Positions 26,636 through 35,640 of a stretch of 64,000 nt of DNA are shown in pieces. The translations under genes were made by a program, and so were the position numbers. The DNA is from Bordetella sp. H567 (GTDB lineage Bacteria > Pseudomonadota > Gammaproteobacteria > Burkholderiales > Burkholderiaceae_B), in contig NZ_CP012334.1 in assembly GCF_001704295.1 (NCBI RefSeq), positions 4,848,084-4,912,083 of the forward strand, read 5' to 3'. Each line of letters begins with the position of its first letter. The first letter of the stretch is position 1. The notes beneath the pieces were generated by a model. The model was not told the origin of the DNA and ran no database searches. It worked only from the letters and a program-made list of their open reading frames with translations.

Positions 26636-27436
26636 TCAAACCGCCGGCCGACGCTCCAGCGCGACACGATCGCGGCCTGCTTGTTTCGCCAGGTACAAGG
26701 CACGATCCGCCCGGCTCAAGGTAGTGGAAACGCTTTCACCGGTGCGATGCAAAGCCATCCCCACGCTGACCGTCAACAGCAGTTGTTCGCCTTGGACCTC
26801 GATCGCGTTGCCCCGCACTCCCGCCAGGATCCGGTCGATGACGGCTTCGCCCTCTTCCAGGCTGATGTTCGGCAACAGCACCAGGAATTCCTCGCCGCCC
26901 CAGCGGGCGACGTCGTCGCTTTCACGTACAGAGCAGCGCATGATGTCCGCCAGGCGGGTCAGCGCGCGGTCGCCGGCGTCATGCCCATAGCGATCGTTGA
27001 TGCGCTTGAAATGGTCCACGTCCAGCATCGCGACGACGAAGGCCGGTTGATCGGCGTCCGCGGCCAGGGACAGTTCCTTCATGCGCTCCATCAGCGCACG
27101 GCGGTTCAACAGATTGGTCAAGGGATCGCGGATCGACGATTCCTTGAGCGCGGCATTCATGTCGCGCATCATTTCCTGGTAGCCGTCGGAGATGCGCACC
27201 AGCTTGGCCAGGCGCTTCAATTCGCGGTCATAGCGCGCCACCAGCCCCAGCTCACGCTGCCGCGCCATCATCTGGAAGGCGTCGGAGAGGTACGAGATCC
27301 GCTCGATGCGTTCCAGCTGTTCGTTCGTGTGCTGCCAGAGTTCCTCGAGCACGCCGCGCAGCGGATGACCCGCATAGCCGGGCTCATCCAGCATGGACTG
27401 GATACGCGTTTCGAGATTCTGGTAGCGCTTCTTCAT
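26636..27436 (-). CDS. siaD: diguanylate cyclase SiaD
   Basis: Makes cyclic di-GMP from two GTP. A helical, coiled-coil-like N-terminus (about 1-98) is followed by a GGDEF domain with RDPLTNLLNRR (103-113), the DVDHFKRIND metal site and the GGEEF active loop at 180-184. An RxxD product-inhibition site (RESD, 171-174) is in the correct place five residues upstream. In Pseudomonas SiaD is activated by unphosphorylated SiaC. The start overlaps the siaC stop by one base (TAATG). Fourth gene of siaABCD, which controls biofilm and aggregation. Confidence 0.93.
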   Translation of the reverse strand: MKKRYQNLETRIQSMLDEPGYAGHPLRGVLEELWQHTNEQLERIERISYLSDAFQMMARQRELGLVARYDRELKRLAKLVRISDGYQEMMRDMNAALKESSIRDPLTNLLNRRALMERMKELSLAADADQPAFVVAMLDVDHFKRINDRYGHDAGDRALTRLADIMRCSVRESDDVARWGGEEFLVLLPNISLEEGEAVIDRILAGVRGNAIEVQGEQLLLTVSVGMALHRTGESVSTTLSRADRALYLAKQAGRDRVALERRPAV

Positions 27437-27810
27437 TAGCGGCCGACGACGGTAAAGGGAAAGGTGCAGTCTTCCTTGAACTCCTCGGCCAGTTCGCCGA
27501 CCCGTTCATTCCGACTGTCGTAATACCAGGTGACTGCCACGTCGTGGCCATCCCCGTGCGCTGCTTCCAGCAGATCGAAGATATCCATGACGGCCTTCAC
27601 GCTGCTGGTGTTCAGATACTGGAGTTCGAGCGTGACGGCCAGCGCCTGCTTGGTGGAAGCCAGGTAGTCGTCCACCCACTGGATGACCGGCCCGAACAGC
27701 TCGAACGAGTTCTCGGGATAGGAGTCGCCGCTCAGGTGCAGGCTTCCCTTCGCGCTGTCGGTCACGATGGACGGCGTCGACTGGGAAGCGGGGATATTGA
27801 GTTCTTTCAT
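27436..27810 (-). CDS. siaC: SiaC, regulatory phosphoprotein
   Basis: A 124-residue DUF1987 protein. In Pseudomonas aeruginosa SiaC is phosphorylated at Thr68 by SiaB and dephosphorylated by SiaA, and the dephospho form binds and activates SiaD. Here the segment LQYLNTSSVKAVMDIFD places a threonine exactly at position 68. Overlaps siaD by one base and lies 27 bp after siaB. The gene order and phosphosite support a working partner-switch. Confidence 0.93.
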   Translation of the reverse strand: MKELNIPASQSTPSIVTDSAKGSLHLSGDSYPENSFELFGPVIQWVDDYLASTKQALAVTLELQYLNTSSVKAVMDIFDLLEAAHGDGHDVAVTWYYDSRNERVGELAEEFKEDCTFPFTVVGR

Positions 27811-27837
27811 ATTGGTGGTTGCTCGAGGGCAATACGA

Positions 27838-28380
27838 TCAGATGACGACGCTCAGGCTGAAAAAGCCACGGCCGTCGCCGTGCGGGCTGAACGAGGCCTC
27901 CAGGCCGGCGCTGGCGCGCCGCGCCAGGTCTATCAGGCCCAGCCCGGCGCCGGTGGTGGCGGCCGGGTCGCGGGGCTGGCGCAGCTGCGTCTTGTAGGCC
28001 GCCTTCAGTCCGGCCTTGTCCATGGCGGCCAGTTCGCGCACGCGTTCGACCAGGCGCTCGCCATCGGCCACTTCGACGCGGTTGCCCGCGCTTACGGTGT
28101 AGCGGCCTTCTTCATTGCGGGCGATCACCACGGTGGCGGCGGCGTCGCCATCCCCGTAGCCCTGCTGCATCGCGTACTGTCGGATGTTCTGCGTCATCTC
28201 GATATAGGCCGAGAACACGTCCATGGCCTCGGCGGGACGTGCTTCCTGCGTTTCCAGGTAATTCTTCAGGGCGTTGCCGATTTCCTCGATCAGGCTGCGG
28301 GAGATCGGCCCGTTAAAACAAAGCAGTGTGCGGTCCTGGTTGAATCGCTCTCGCAGCGCGTAAAGGTCCGATGCTTTCAT
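27838..28380 (-). CDS. siaB: SiaB family protein kinase
   Basis: A 180-residue protein of the SiaB/DUF6272 family with a histidine-kinase-like ATPase fold: EMTQNIRQYAMQQGYG is the N-box (about 70-85) and GAGLGLIDLARRA the G-box (about 145-157). It is expected to phosphorylate SiaC on threonine rather than act as a sensor kinase. It lies between siaA (18 bp) and siaC (27 bp) in the same operon. Confidence 0.9.
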   Translation of the reverse strand: MKASDLYALRERFNQDRTLLCFNGPISRSLIEEIGNALKNYLETQEARPAEAMDVFSAYIEMTQNIRQYAMQQGYGDGDAAATVVIARNEEGRYTVSAGNRVEVADGERLVERVRELAAMDKAGLKAAYKTQLRQPRDPAATTGAGLGLIDLARRASAGLEASFSPHGDGRGFFSLSVVI

Positions 28381-28398
28381 GGGTGTCCGTCTGGGGAG

Positions 28399-30387
28399 TT
28401 ATTCGAAGCGAAAGGAAAGTATGGTGATGTCGTCGCGCTGCGGCAAGTCGCCCCGGTATTCCTCCAGGACGCGCTCCAGCGCTTCGGCCTGCGCACCCAG
28501 CGGCAGGCGCGCCATCTCTATCAGCGTGCGGGTGAAGCGCGTGGTGCCGAAGCCGAAGCCGTGCTCGCCGCCGGCCTGGTCGAGAAAACCGTCGGTACTC
28601 AGGTAGAACGTCATACCCGCGCTCAAGGGCATGGCCGTGTTGGCGTACTCGCCGTGGCGCTTGTCGCCCAGCGCACGCCGCGCGCCGCGGTGTTCGCGGC
28701 ACTGGGCGCCGTCGGTCTCGTACAGCGCAATCTTGGCGCCCGCGAACAGCAGCCTGCCGGCGGCGCGGTCGATGTAGACCAGGCCGGCGTCGGTATTGGT
28801 GGCCAGGGCGTGCGGTACCTGCATATCGGCCAGCATCGCCCGGATGGCGGCGTCGGTGCGCGTCAGGATGCCGGCCGGATCGGACGGCCCCGCCTCGGCG
28901 ACGGCTACGTCGACGGCGGCGCGCACCAGCATGGTCATCAGGGCGCCCGGCACGCCGTGGCCGGCGCAGTCCATCACGCCCAGCAGGCAGTTGTCGCCGT
29001 CGGCGCGAAAGACGTAGAAATCGCCGCCCACGACGTCGCGCGGCTTCCACATGACAAAATGGCGCGCCCCCAGGGACTGCGCCATCTGGCGCCGCGGCAG
29101 GATGGCCTGCTGGATCAGGCTCGCGTAGTCGATGGAATCGCCGATCTTCTTGTTCGCGCTGGCCATGGCCAGGTTGGCGGCTTCCAGCGCGCGGGTACGC
29201 TCGCGCACCTTGGTTTCCAGTTCCTGGGTATGGGTGCGGACTTTCTCCGCCATCACGCCGAAGGCGCGGCTCAGGTCGCCTATCTCGTCCGCGCCGCCCT
29301 TGGGCAGCCGCACGTCGTAGCGGCCGTCGGCGATGGCGCGCGCCGATTGCTGCAGCTTGCGTATGGGCCGCAGGACCAGGCGGTTGACCGCGTAGCCGAA
29401 GGCCGCCAGCAGCCCGCCGATCAACAGCAGCAGCGCCGCGGCGGTGGGCCACAGGCCCGCGGTATCGACGATGCGCGCGGCGTGCAGGTCCACGGCGGCC
29501 AGCACGTACCAATGCAGCTCCGGCACGTACGAGACGGAAACCAGCTGGCGCTTGCCATCCAGGCGCGCCCAGATCGCCTGCGCGATATCGGGGGTTTTCG
29601 GCGCGTCGCGCAGCGCCTGTTGCAGCGCCGCGCGGCCTGCCTCGTCCTGGATCAGGCTGAAGATCCTGCCGGGCGCGCCGACCCCGGCGGCGCCGGAGTT
29701 GTAATCGATCAGCGCGGGATCGGGATGGGCCTGGATGCTGCCCTGTTCGTCGATGATGATGGGCGTGACGCCCGGTTCGCCGCTGCCGACGAATTCGTGC
29801 AGGAAGTCGCTCAGGTCCAGGCTGGCGCCGCCGATCGCCAAGGGCTTGCCCTGGTCCCGCACGATGACGTTGAACCAGACGCGCGTGACCTTGAGCTTGC
29901 CGTCCGGATTGACGTTGATGTTGTATTCCGTGGTGGACCGCAGGCTGTCGTAGAACCAGCGGTCTTCCGGGTCGCCGGCATGCAGCTGGTAGCGCGGCGC
30001 CTCGGAAAACGGCTTGTCGGCTTCGTTGAAGTAGTACTTGCCGCTGGCCGCGTTGATCAGGAAGTAGGCATGCGAGCGGAAGGCGGTGCGATAGCCTTCG
30101 GCTTCCTTGAAGAAGCGCTCGCGCTTGGCGGCGTTGTCTTCGTCGCGCATCCACTCCAGCGCCAGCTGCGACTCGACCAGCCGCTGCGACAGCGCCAGTT
30201 CGCGCGTAATCGGGGCCAGGATGCGTTGGCGGCTGAGCAAGGCGAAGTTGTCGGCATAGGCGCGGCCGAAGTGTTCCCGCACCTGTTCCATGGCATGCCA
30301 GCCGAGCAATGCGGTGGGGATAAGCGCCAGCAGGCATGCCAGCACGAGCGCGAGCAGCGATTTCGCCCGCAGACCTAACTTCGCCAT
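28399..30387 (-). CDS. siaA: SiaA, membrane PP2C-like phosphatase
   Basis: A membrane-bound serine/threonine phosphatase that removes phosphate from SiaC. In order: transmembrane segment about 5-30, a periplasmic sensor (Cache-like) region to about 310, a second transmembrane segment (PTAAALLLLIGGLLAAFGYA), a HAMP domain (RPIRKLQQSARAIADGRYDV), a coiled linker, and a SpoIIE/PP2C domain with DVVGGDFY and MDCAGHGVPGAL metal motifs. GGAAAGGA precedes the ATG at 30387; the frame is open 9 codons upstream. The signal it senses is unknown in this organism. Confidence 0.92.
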   Translation of the reverse strand: MAKLGLRAKSLLALVLACLLALIPTALLGWHAMEQVREHFGRAYADNFALLSRQRILAPITRELALSQRLVESQLALEWMRDEDNAAKRERFFKEAEGYRTAFRSHAYFLINAASGKYYFNEADKPFSEAPRYQLHAGDPEDRWFYDSLRSTTEYNINVNPDGKLKVTRVWFNVIVRDQGKPLAIGGASLDLSDFLHEFVGSGEPGVTPIIIDEQGSIQAHPDPALIDYNSGAAGVGAPGRIFSLIQDEAGRAALQQALRDAPKTPDIAQAIWARLDGKRQLVSVSYVPELHWYVLAAVDLHAARIVDTAGLWPTAAALLLLIGGLLAAFGYAVNRLVLRPIRKLQQSARAIADGRYDVRLPKGGADEIGDLSRAFGVMAEKVRTHTQELETKVRERTRALEAANLAMASANKKIGDSIDYASLIQQAILPRRQMAQSLGARHFVMWKPRDVVGGDFYVFRADGDNCLLGVMDCAGHGVPGALMTMLVRAAVDVAVAEAGPSDPAGILTRTDAAIRAMLADMQVPHALATNTDAGLVYIDRAAGRLLFAGAKIALYETDGAQCREHRGARRALGDKRHGEYANTAMPLSAGMTFYLSTDGFLDQAGGEHGFGFGTTRFTRTLIEMARLPLGAQAEALERVLEEYRGDLPQRDDITILSFRFE

Positions 30388-30666
30388 GAATTCCTTTCCT
30401 CCACCAGGCCGCAAGTGCCCAAGCCATAAAGACGGCTCTGGTGTCCGACCGGCGCCGTGGCCGCCCGCTGGGCCACGTACGGTCGACTGTAAGTGTAGAG
30501 GCGCGAATCCCGGCGATTACCCCTGAAAACGGGGCAAAAATGGCTGCTTCAAGCGGCTTAGAACCCTCGTGCCCGGGAGTGCGGCGCAACAATGCGCGGC
30601 TGTGCGAATTTATTTCCTTGGTTTGCTCCACCTGCGTATCTGGCGTGCCTTAGGACGGCATGTGGC

Positions 30667-31479
30667 TCAGACGCCCAGGTAGCGCGTCCACAGGCCGCGA
30701 TCCGCATCGAGCTCACGGGAATCGCCCGCCCACACGATGCGGCCGCGCTCCAGGATGACGTGGCGGTCGGCCAGCGCCAGCAGCCGCTCGACGTATTTGT
30801 CGATCACCAGGATGGTCTGGCCGGCCGCGCGCAGTCGCGCCAGGCAAGCCCAGATTTCCTCGCGCACCTTGGGCGCCAGGCCCTCGGTCGCCTCGTCCAG
30901 GATGAGCAGGCGCGGGTTGGTTACCAGCGCACGGCCGATCGCCAGCATCTGCTGTTCGCCGCCGGACAGCTGGTTGCCCATGTGGCTGGCGCGCTCGGCC
31001 AGGCGCGGGAACAGCGCGCAGACGCGCTCCGGCGTCCAGGGATGCGGGAGCTCCCGGCCTCGCACCGTGGCGAAAGCGGTCAGGTGCTCGCGCACCGTCA
31101 GATTGGGGAAACACTGGCGCCCTTCCGGCACGATGGCGATGCCGGCGCGGGCGATGCGATCGGTGGCCCAGCCGCCGATCTCCCGGCCGTCGAAGCGGAT
31201 GCGCCCCGCCTTCAGCGGCAATTGCCCGTACAGCGTGCGCAGCAAGGTCGTCTTGCCCATGCCGTTGCGGCCCAGCAGCGTGAGCACCTCGCCGCTGCCG
31301 ATGGACAGATCCACGCCGAACAGCACCTGGCTGGCGCCGTAGCCGCTTTGCACGCCTTGCAGCTCCAGCATCGCGTGGCTCGCCACGCCGCCTTGGGCGC
31401 CGGTGCCCGGGCCATCGGTAGCCGTGCCGTGCGCCCGGGCGCGCGCGTGGCCCATGCCGCCGTCGACGCCGCTGTTCAT
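30667..31479 (-). CDS. branched-chain-type ABC transporter ATPase (LivF-like)
   Basis: A 270-residue ATP-binding subunit. Walker A GRNGMGKTT, signature LSGGEQQMLAIGRAL and Walker B LLILDEATEGLAP identify a LivF-type ATPase. The ATG at 31479 overlaps the LivM-LivG stop (ATGA), which supports this start although it leaves about 36 Gly/Ala-rich residues before the usual MLELQGV start at 31371. Part of the hydrophobic-amino-acid-type (HAAT) uptake operon; the ligand is not known and such systems also carry urea, amides and aromatic acids. Confidence 0.9.
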   Translation of the reverse strand: MNSGVDGGMGHARARAHGTATDGPGTGAQGGVASHAMLELQGVQSGYGASQVLFGVDLSIGSGEVLTLLGRNGMGKTTLLRTLYGQLPLKAGRIRFDGREIGGWATDRIARAGIAIVPEGRQCFPNLTVREHLTAFATVRGRELPHPWTPERVCALFPRLAERASHMGNQLSGGEQQMLAIGRALVTNPRLLILDEATEGLAPKVREEIWACLARLRAAGQTILVIDKYVERLLALADRHVILERGRIVWAGDSRELDADRGLWTRYLGV

Positions 31480-33386
31480 GTCGTCACGAGCGGGCGCGTG
31501 TCCATCTCGTCTCCCAGGTAGGCCTGGCGCACCGCCGCGTCGTTGCGGATCTGCTCGGGCGTGCCGGTGGCGATGATGCGGCCGTAGACCAGCACCGAAA
31601 TGCGATCCGCCAGGCGGAATACGGCTTCCATATCGTGTTCGACCAGCAGCATCGCGGCGCGGCCGCGCATCGATTCGATCAGGTCGGCCAGGCGCGCGGT
31701 CTCGTCGGGCCCCATGCCGGCCATGGGTTCGTCCAGCAGCAGCACGCTGGGCCGCGCCGCCAGCGCCAGCGCGAATTCCAGCTTGCGCTGCTCGCCGTGC
31801 GGCAAGGTGTCCGCACGGCGGGCCAGTTGTTCGGCTTCCAGGCCGCACTCTTGCGCGAGGGCGTGCGCCGCGTCGTACAGGCCGCGTTGCGCGGCGCGCG
31901 GGCGCCAGTAGCCCAGGCCGCCGCCGTCATGCGCCTGTACGGCGAGCAGCAGGTTGTCCCGCACGGTGAAGCGCTTGAAGACGTTGGTGATCTGGTAGGA
32001 CCGCGACAGGCCGGCCGCCACGCGCCGATGCGCGGCCAGCCGCGTGATGTCCGTGCCGTTGAGCCGCAGCTGGCCGGCGTCCGCGGGCAGCGTGCCGGCC
32101 AGTAAATGAATCAGGGTGGACTTGCCCGCGCCATTCGGGCCGATGACGGCGTGGATCTCGCCCGGCATCAAATCCAGCGACAGCTTGTCGGTCGCGACCA
32201 GCGCGCCGAAACGCTTCACCAGCGCCCGTGCTTGCAGCGCCGGCGCATCGCTTGACGGACGTCCCCCAGCGACGTGCCGCGGCTGCGCGGTACCTGTTCC
32301 GGGCAGGACGGTGCCGTGTTCGGGCGCCGGCGCGGACGCGGTGGCAAAGCCATCCCGCCGCAGCGCGCCTGCCTGCACGCCAAGGGCGGCCGGCCCTTCG
32401 GATGTACGCCCACCGGCATCCCCGGCAAGGGCAGTGTCCCCTGCGGCCGCCTGCCGTCCGGCGAACCAGGGCGCCGCCAGGCCGGCCAGCCCGCGCGGGG
32501 CGAAGAAGACCACGGCCAGCAGCACCAGCCCCAGCGGCAGATGCCAGTACTCCGTCCACATGCGCAGTACTTCTTCCAGCGTCAGCATGAGCGCCGCGCC
32601 GGCCAGCCCGCCGTAGCGCAGCCCCATGCCGCCCACCAGCACCATGATCAGGAGGTTGGCGGACTGCGTCCAGTGCATCAGGTTGGGCGACACGAACAGG
32701 TTGTGATTGGCCAGCAACGCCCCCGCCAGGCCGGCGACCGCGGCCCCGATGACGAAGGCCGTGAGCTTGATGCGATAGACGGGATAGCCCAGCGCCACCA
32801 TCCGCGATTCGTTCTCGCGCACGCCCTGCAGCGCCGCTCCGAAGCGGGAGTCCGTCAAGCGGTTCAGCGCCGCCGACAACAGCACGAACAGCGCCAGGAC
32901 CACGTAGTAGAACGGCACATCGGCGCCCAGGTCCACGCCCGGCAGCACCGCCGGCCCGGGCAGGTTCAGGCCATCATCGCCGCCATACTGGCGCAGCGAG
33001 ATGAACACGTAATACAGCATCTGCGCAAAGGCCAGGGTGATCATGATGAAGTACACGCCACGCGTGCGCAGCGATATCGCGCCGGTCACCCACGCCAGCA
33101 GCGCGGCCAGGACGGCGGCGGCGGGCCAGACCACGAAGGCCGAGCGCACGCCCGCCACGCCCAGCATGGCCGCCACATAGGCGCCGGCACCAAGAAAGGC
33201 CGCATGCCCCAGGGCGACCATGCCGCCGTAGCCCAGGACCAGGTTCAAGCCGGCGGCCGCCAGCGCGAAGATCAACACGCGGCGCACGAAGGAGATATAG
33301 AAATCCAGGCCGACCAGTGGCGCGACCAGCGGGAACAGCGCCAGTAAGGCCACGCCCGCCAAGGTCCACATCGCGGTACGCCGCAT
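31476..33386 (-). CDS. fused LivM permease - LivG ATPase
   Basis: A single 636-residue protein joining two ABC subunits that are usually separate. Residues 1-310 are a LivM-type permease (hydrophobic segments; LVLGYGGMVALGHAAFLGAGAY and GALLANHNLFVSPNLMHWTQSANLL). After an Ala/Gly-rich linker of about 75 residues comes a LivG-type ATPase with Walker A GPNGAGKST, signature region LPHGEQRKLE and Walker B LLLDEPMAGMGP. No stop lies in the linker. The start ATG is 2 bp after the LivH stop, and its own stop overlaps the LivF start. Confidence 0.9.
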   Translation of the reverse strand: MRRTAMWTLAGVALLALFPLVAPLVGLDFYISFVRRVLIFALAAAGLNLVLGYGGMVALGHAAFLGAGAYVAAMLGVAGVRSAFVVWPAAAVLAALLAWVTGAISLRTRGVYFIMITLAFAQMLYYVFISLRQYGGDDGLNLPGPAVLPGVDLGADVPFYYVVLALFVLLSAALNRLTDSRFGAALQGVRENESRMVALGYPVYRIKLTAFVIGAAVAGLAGALLANHNLFVSPNLMHWTQSANLLIMVLVGGMGLRYGGLAGAALMLTLEEVLRMWTEYWHLPLGLVLLAVVFFAPRGLAGLAAPWFAGRQAAAGDTALAGDAGGRTSEGPAALGVQAGALRRDGFATASAPAPEHGTVLPGTGTAQPRHVAGGRPSSDAPALQARALVKRFGALVATDKLSLDLMPGEIHAVIGPNGAGKSTLIHLLAGTLPADAGQLRLNGTDITRLAAHRRVAAGLSRSYQITNVFKRFTVRDNLLLAVQAHDGGGLGYWRPRAAQRGLYDAAHALAQECGLEAEQLARRADTLPHGEQRKLEFALALAARPSVLLLDEPMAGMGPDETARLADLIESMRGRAAMLLVEHDMEAVFRLADRISVLVYGRIIATGTPEQIRNDAAVRQAYLGDEMDTRPLVTT

Positions 33387-33388
33387 GA

Positions 33389-34309
33389 TCAGCCGCGCGC
33401 CGGAAACAGGCCGGCGGGACGGAACACCAGCACCGCCGCCATCAGGATGTAGATCGACAGCGCCGCCAGCGTCGGGCCCACGCTGCCGGCCACGGACGGC
33501 GCGAAGACCTGCCGCAGCAAGAGTGGCAGGAAGGCGCGTCCGGCGGTGTCCACCATGCCCACCAGCAGCGCGCCGACGAAGGCGCCGCGTATGGAGCCGA
33601 TGCCGCCGATGACGATGCACACCAAGACCAGAATCAGGATGTCTTCGCCCATGCCCACCTGTACGGCGGTCAGCGGGCCCAGCAACGCGCCGGCGACCGC
33701 GGCCAGCATGGCACCCAGGCAGAAGACGCCCAGGAACAGCAGCGGCACGCGCACGCCCATCAACGTGGCCATCTGCCGGTTCGACGCGCCGGCGCGCACC
33801 AGCACGCCGGCGCGGGTGCGGGTCACGAAGGCATAGAGGCCCAGGGCCACCAGCAGGCCGACGGCAATGATCATGAGGCGATACGAGGAATACATCAGGT
33901 CGGGCAGCAGGCGCACCGGCCCGCTCAGCGCCGGCGGCGTGGCCAGCATGACGGGCGCAGGGCCCCAGATCATCTTGGCCAGGTCGCCGGCGATCAGGAT
34001 GACGGCATAAGTGCCCAGCACCTGGGCCAGATGATCGCGCACCGCCAGCCGGCGGATCAGCACCCACTCCAGCACCGCGCCGACGACGCCGGTGGCCAGC
34101 GCCGCCACGCAGACCGCCGCCACGAAGGAGCCGGTGCGCTGCATGGTTTCCGCCGCCACATAGGCGCCGGCCATGTACAGCGAGCCGTGCGCCAGGTTCA
34201 GGATATCCATGATGCCGAAGACCAGCGTCAGGCCCGCGGCGATCAGGAACAGCATCAGGCCGAATTGCAGTCCGTTGAGCAGTTGCTCCAGGACAAGCGT
34301 GTATCCCAT
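33389..34309 (-). CDS. branched-chain-type ABC transporter permease (LivH-like)
   Basis: A 306-residue inner-membrane permease. MGYTLVLEQLLNGLQFGLMLFLIAAGLTL is the typical LivH N-terminus, followed by FGIMDILNLAHGSLYMAGAY; about eight transmembrane segments follow and RPAGLFPARG ends the protein. Starts 7 bp after the substrate-binding protein stop. The open frame continues another 83 codons upstream inside the binding-protein gene, but that part is antisense-like noise. Confidence 0.92.
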   Translation of the reverse strand: MGYTLVLEQLLNGLQFGLMLFLIAAGLTLVFGIMDILNLAHGSLYMAGAYVAAETMQRTGSFVAAVCVAALATGVVGAVLEWVLIRRLAVRDHLAQVLGTYAVILIAGDLAKMIWGPAPVMLATPPALSGPVRLLPDLMYSSYRLMIIAVGLLVALGLYAFVTRTRAGVLVRAGASNRQMATLMGVRVPLLFLGVFCLGAMLAAVAGALLGPLTAVQVGMGEDILILVLVCIVIGGIGSIRGAFVGALLVGMVDTAGRAFLPLLLRQVFAPSVAGSVGPTLAALSIYILMAAVLVFRPAGLFPARG

Positions 34310-34316
34310 GGCGCCG

Positions 34317-35480
34317 TCAGAGCTTGCACTGGCCGGCGTAGACGTCCTGGTAGTGATCGACCGCCTTGCCCACCAGCTTGTTGGTGACGCGGCCGCTGCC
34401 GTCCTTGTCCACCACGCGCACGTAGTACGCCTGGACGGGATAGTGATTGCCGCCGTAGGTGAACTTGCCGCGCACCGACGGGAAGTCGGCCTTGGCAAGG
34501 GCGCCCACGATAGCCTGGCGGTCGCTGGCCTTGCCGCCGCTTTGCCTGACGGCCGCATCCATGGCCATGATCACGTCATAGGCCTGCGCCGCGTACAGCG
34601 ACGGATAGCGTCCGTTGTATTCCTTGCGAAAGGCGGCAACGAAATCCTTGTTGGCCGGCACGTCCAGGTCGTGCGCCCACTGCGCGGTGTTGTACATGCC
34701 GACCATGTCGGCGCCCACCGCCTGGATCACGTCCTCGTCGGCGGAAAAGCCCGGCCCCACCAGCGCGATGCCGTTCTTCAGGCCGGCGCCCACGAACTGC
34801 TTGACGAAATTGATGCCCATGCCGCCGGGCAGGAAGATGTACACCGCATCCGGCTTGGCAGCGCGTATCTGCGCCAGTTCCGCGGCATAGTCCAGCTGGC
34901 CCAGCTTGGTGTAGAGCTCGTCCGGAACGGGAGACTTGTAGCCGCGCTTGAACCCGGTCAGCGCATCGCGACCGGCCGGATAATCCGGCGCGATGATCAA
35001 CATTTTCTTGTAGCCGCGATCGGCCGCCATCTTGCCCGCCACTTCATGGAAGGCGTCGTTCTGGTAGGCGGTGCTGAACCAGTAGGCGTTGCATTGTTCG
35101 CCCGCGTACTGGCTGGGCCCGGGATTGTTGGACAGATACGGCACCTTGGCCGCGAACAGCGCGGGGCCCACGGCCAGGGCTACGTTCGAGCCGATCGGGC
35201 CGGTGAAGAAATCGATTTTGTCGCTCCGGATGTAGCGCGTGACGAGTTGCCGCGCCTGGTCCGGATTGCCGCCCATGTCCGTCTGCAGGAATTCGGCGGG
35301 CTGGCCGCCGAGCTTGCTGCCCAGCTGCTTGATGGCAAGGTTGAACCCATCGCGGGCTTCGGCGCCCAAGGCCGAGAACGGGCCGGAAATATCGTTGGCG
35401 ATGCCGACCTTGATGGGGTCCGCCGCGGCGATGCCGGGCAGCAACGCGGCGGCCGCGATGAGAGACGGGATGAAACGCAT
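34317..35480 (-). CDS. branched-chain-type ABC transporter substrate-binding protein (LivK-like)
   Basis: A 387-residue periplasmic binding protein of peripla_BP_6 type. Signal peptide 1-20 (PSLIAAAALLPGIAAADP), then IKVGIANDISGPFSALG. AGGAG lies 7 bases before the ATG at 35480. First gene of the transporter operon, divergent from the alpha/beta hydrolase-MarR pair across about 160 bp, so those genes may share a regulatory region and substrate. Ligand unknown. Confidence 0.92.
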   Translation of the reverse strand: MRFIPSLIAAAALLPGIAAADPIKVGIANDISGPFSALGAEARDGFNLAIKQLGSKLGGQPAEFLQTDMGGNPDQARQLVTRYIRSDKIDFFTGPIGSNVALAVGPALFAAKVPYLSNNPGPSQYAGEQCNAYWFSTAYQNDAFHEVAGKMAADRGYKKMLIIAPDYPAGRDALTGFKRGYKSPVPDELYTKLGQLDYAAELAQIRAAKPDAVYIFLPGGMGINFVKQFVGAGLKNGIALVGPGFSADEDVIQAVGADMVGMYNTAQWAHDLDVPANKDFVAAFRKEYNGRYPSLYAAQAYDVIMAMDAAVRQSGGKASDRQAIVGALAKADFPSVRGKFTYGGNHYPVQAYYVRVVDKDGSGRVTNKLVGKAVDHYQDVYAGQCKL

Positions 35481-35587
35481 GCGATGCTCCTGGCGCGAGC
35501 CGCGCCGGCCGGTTCTTGAAATGTGTGTGATGCGATTCCATGGACGGCCCGCGCTTTGATCCCCCTGCGCGCTGGCGTCCAACATAG

Positions 35588-35606
35588 TTTAGGTTTAAAG
35601 TAATGC
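35588..35606. promoter_or_regulatory. possible operator/promoter element between divergent operons
   Basis: An AT-rich imperfect dyad, TTTAGGTTTAAAG, within a GC-rich 160-bp divergent promoter region. MarR-family sites are AT-rich palindromes and a MarR gene follows on the plus strand, but the match is weak and unaligned to any consensus. Confidence 0.25.
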
Positions 35607-35640
35607 GCGGAACAAGTCTAGGGTTTTTACCAATACTCCC

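Noticed and set aside
27544..30378. Long plus-strand open frame (944 codons) antisense to siaABC
   Set aside because: GC-rich shadow of the sia genes; the sia proteins have clear domains and operon structure.
33389..34558. LivH start at 34558
   Set aside because: The first 83 codons fall inside the binding-protein gene and do not resemble a permease; ATG at 34309 fits the family.
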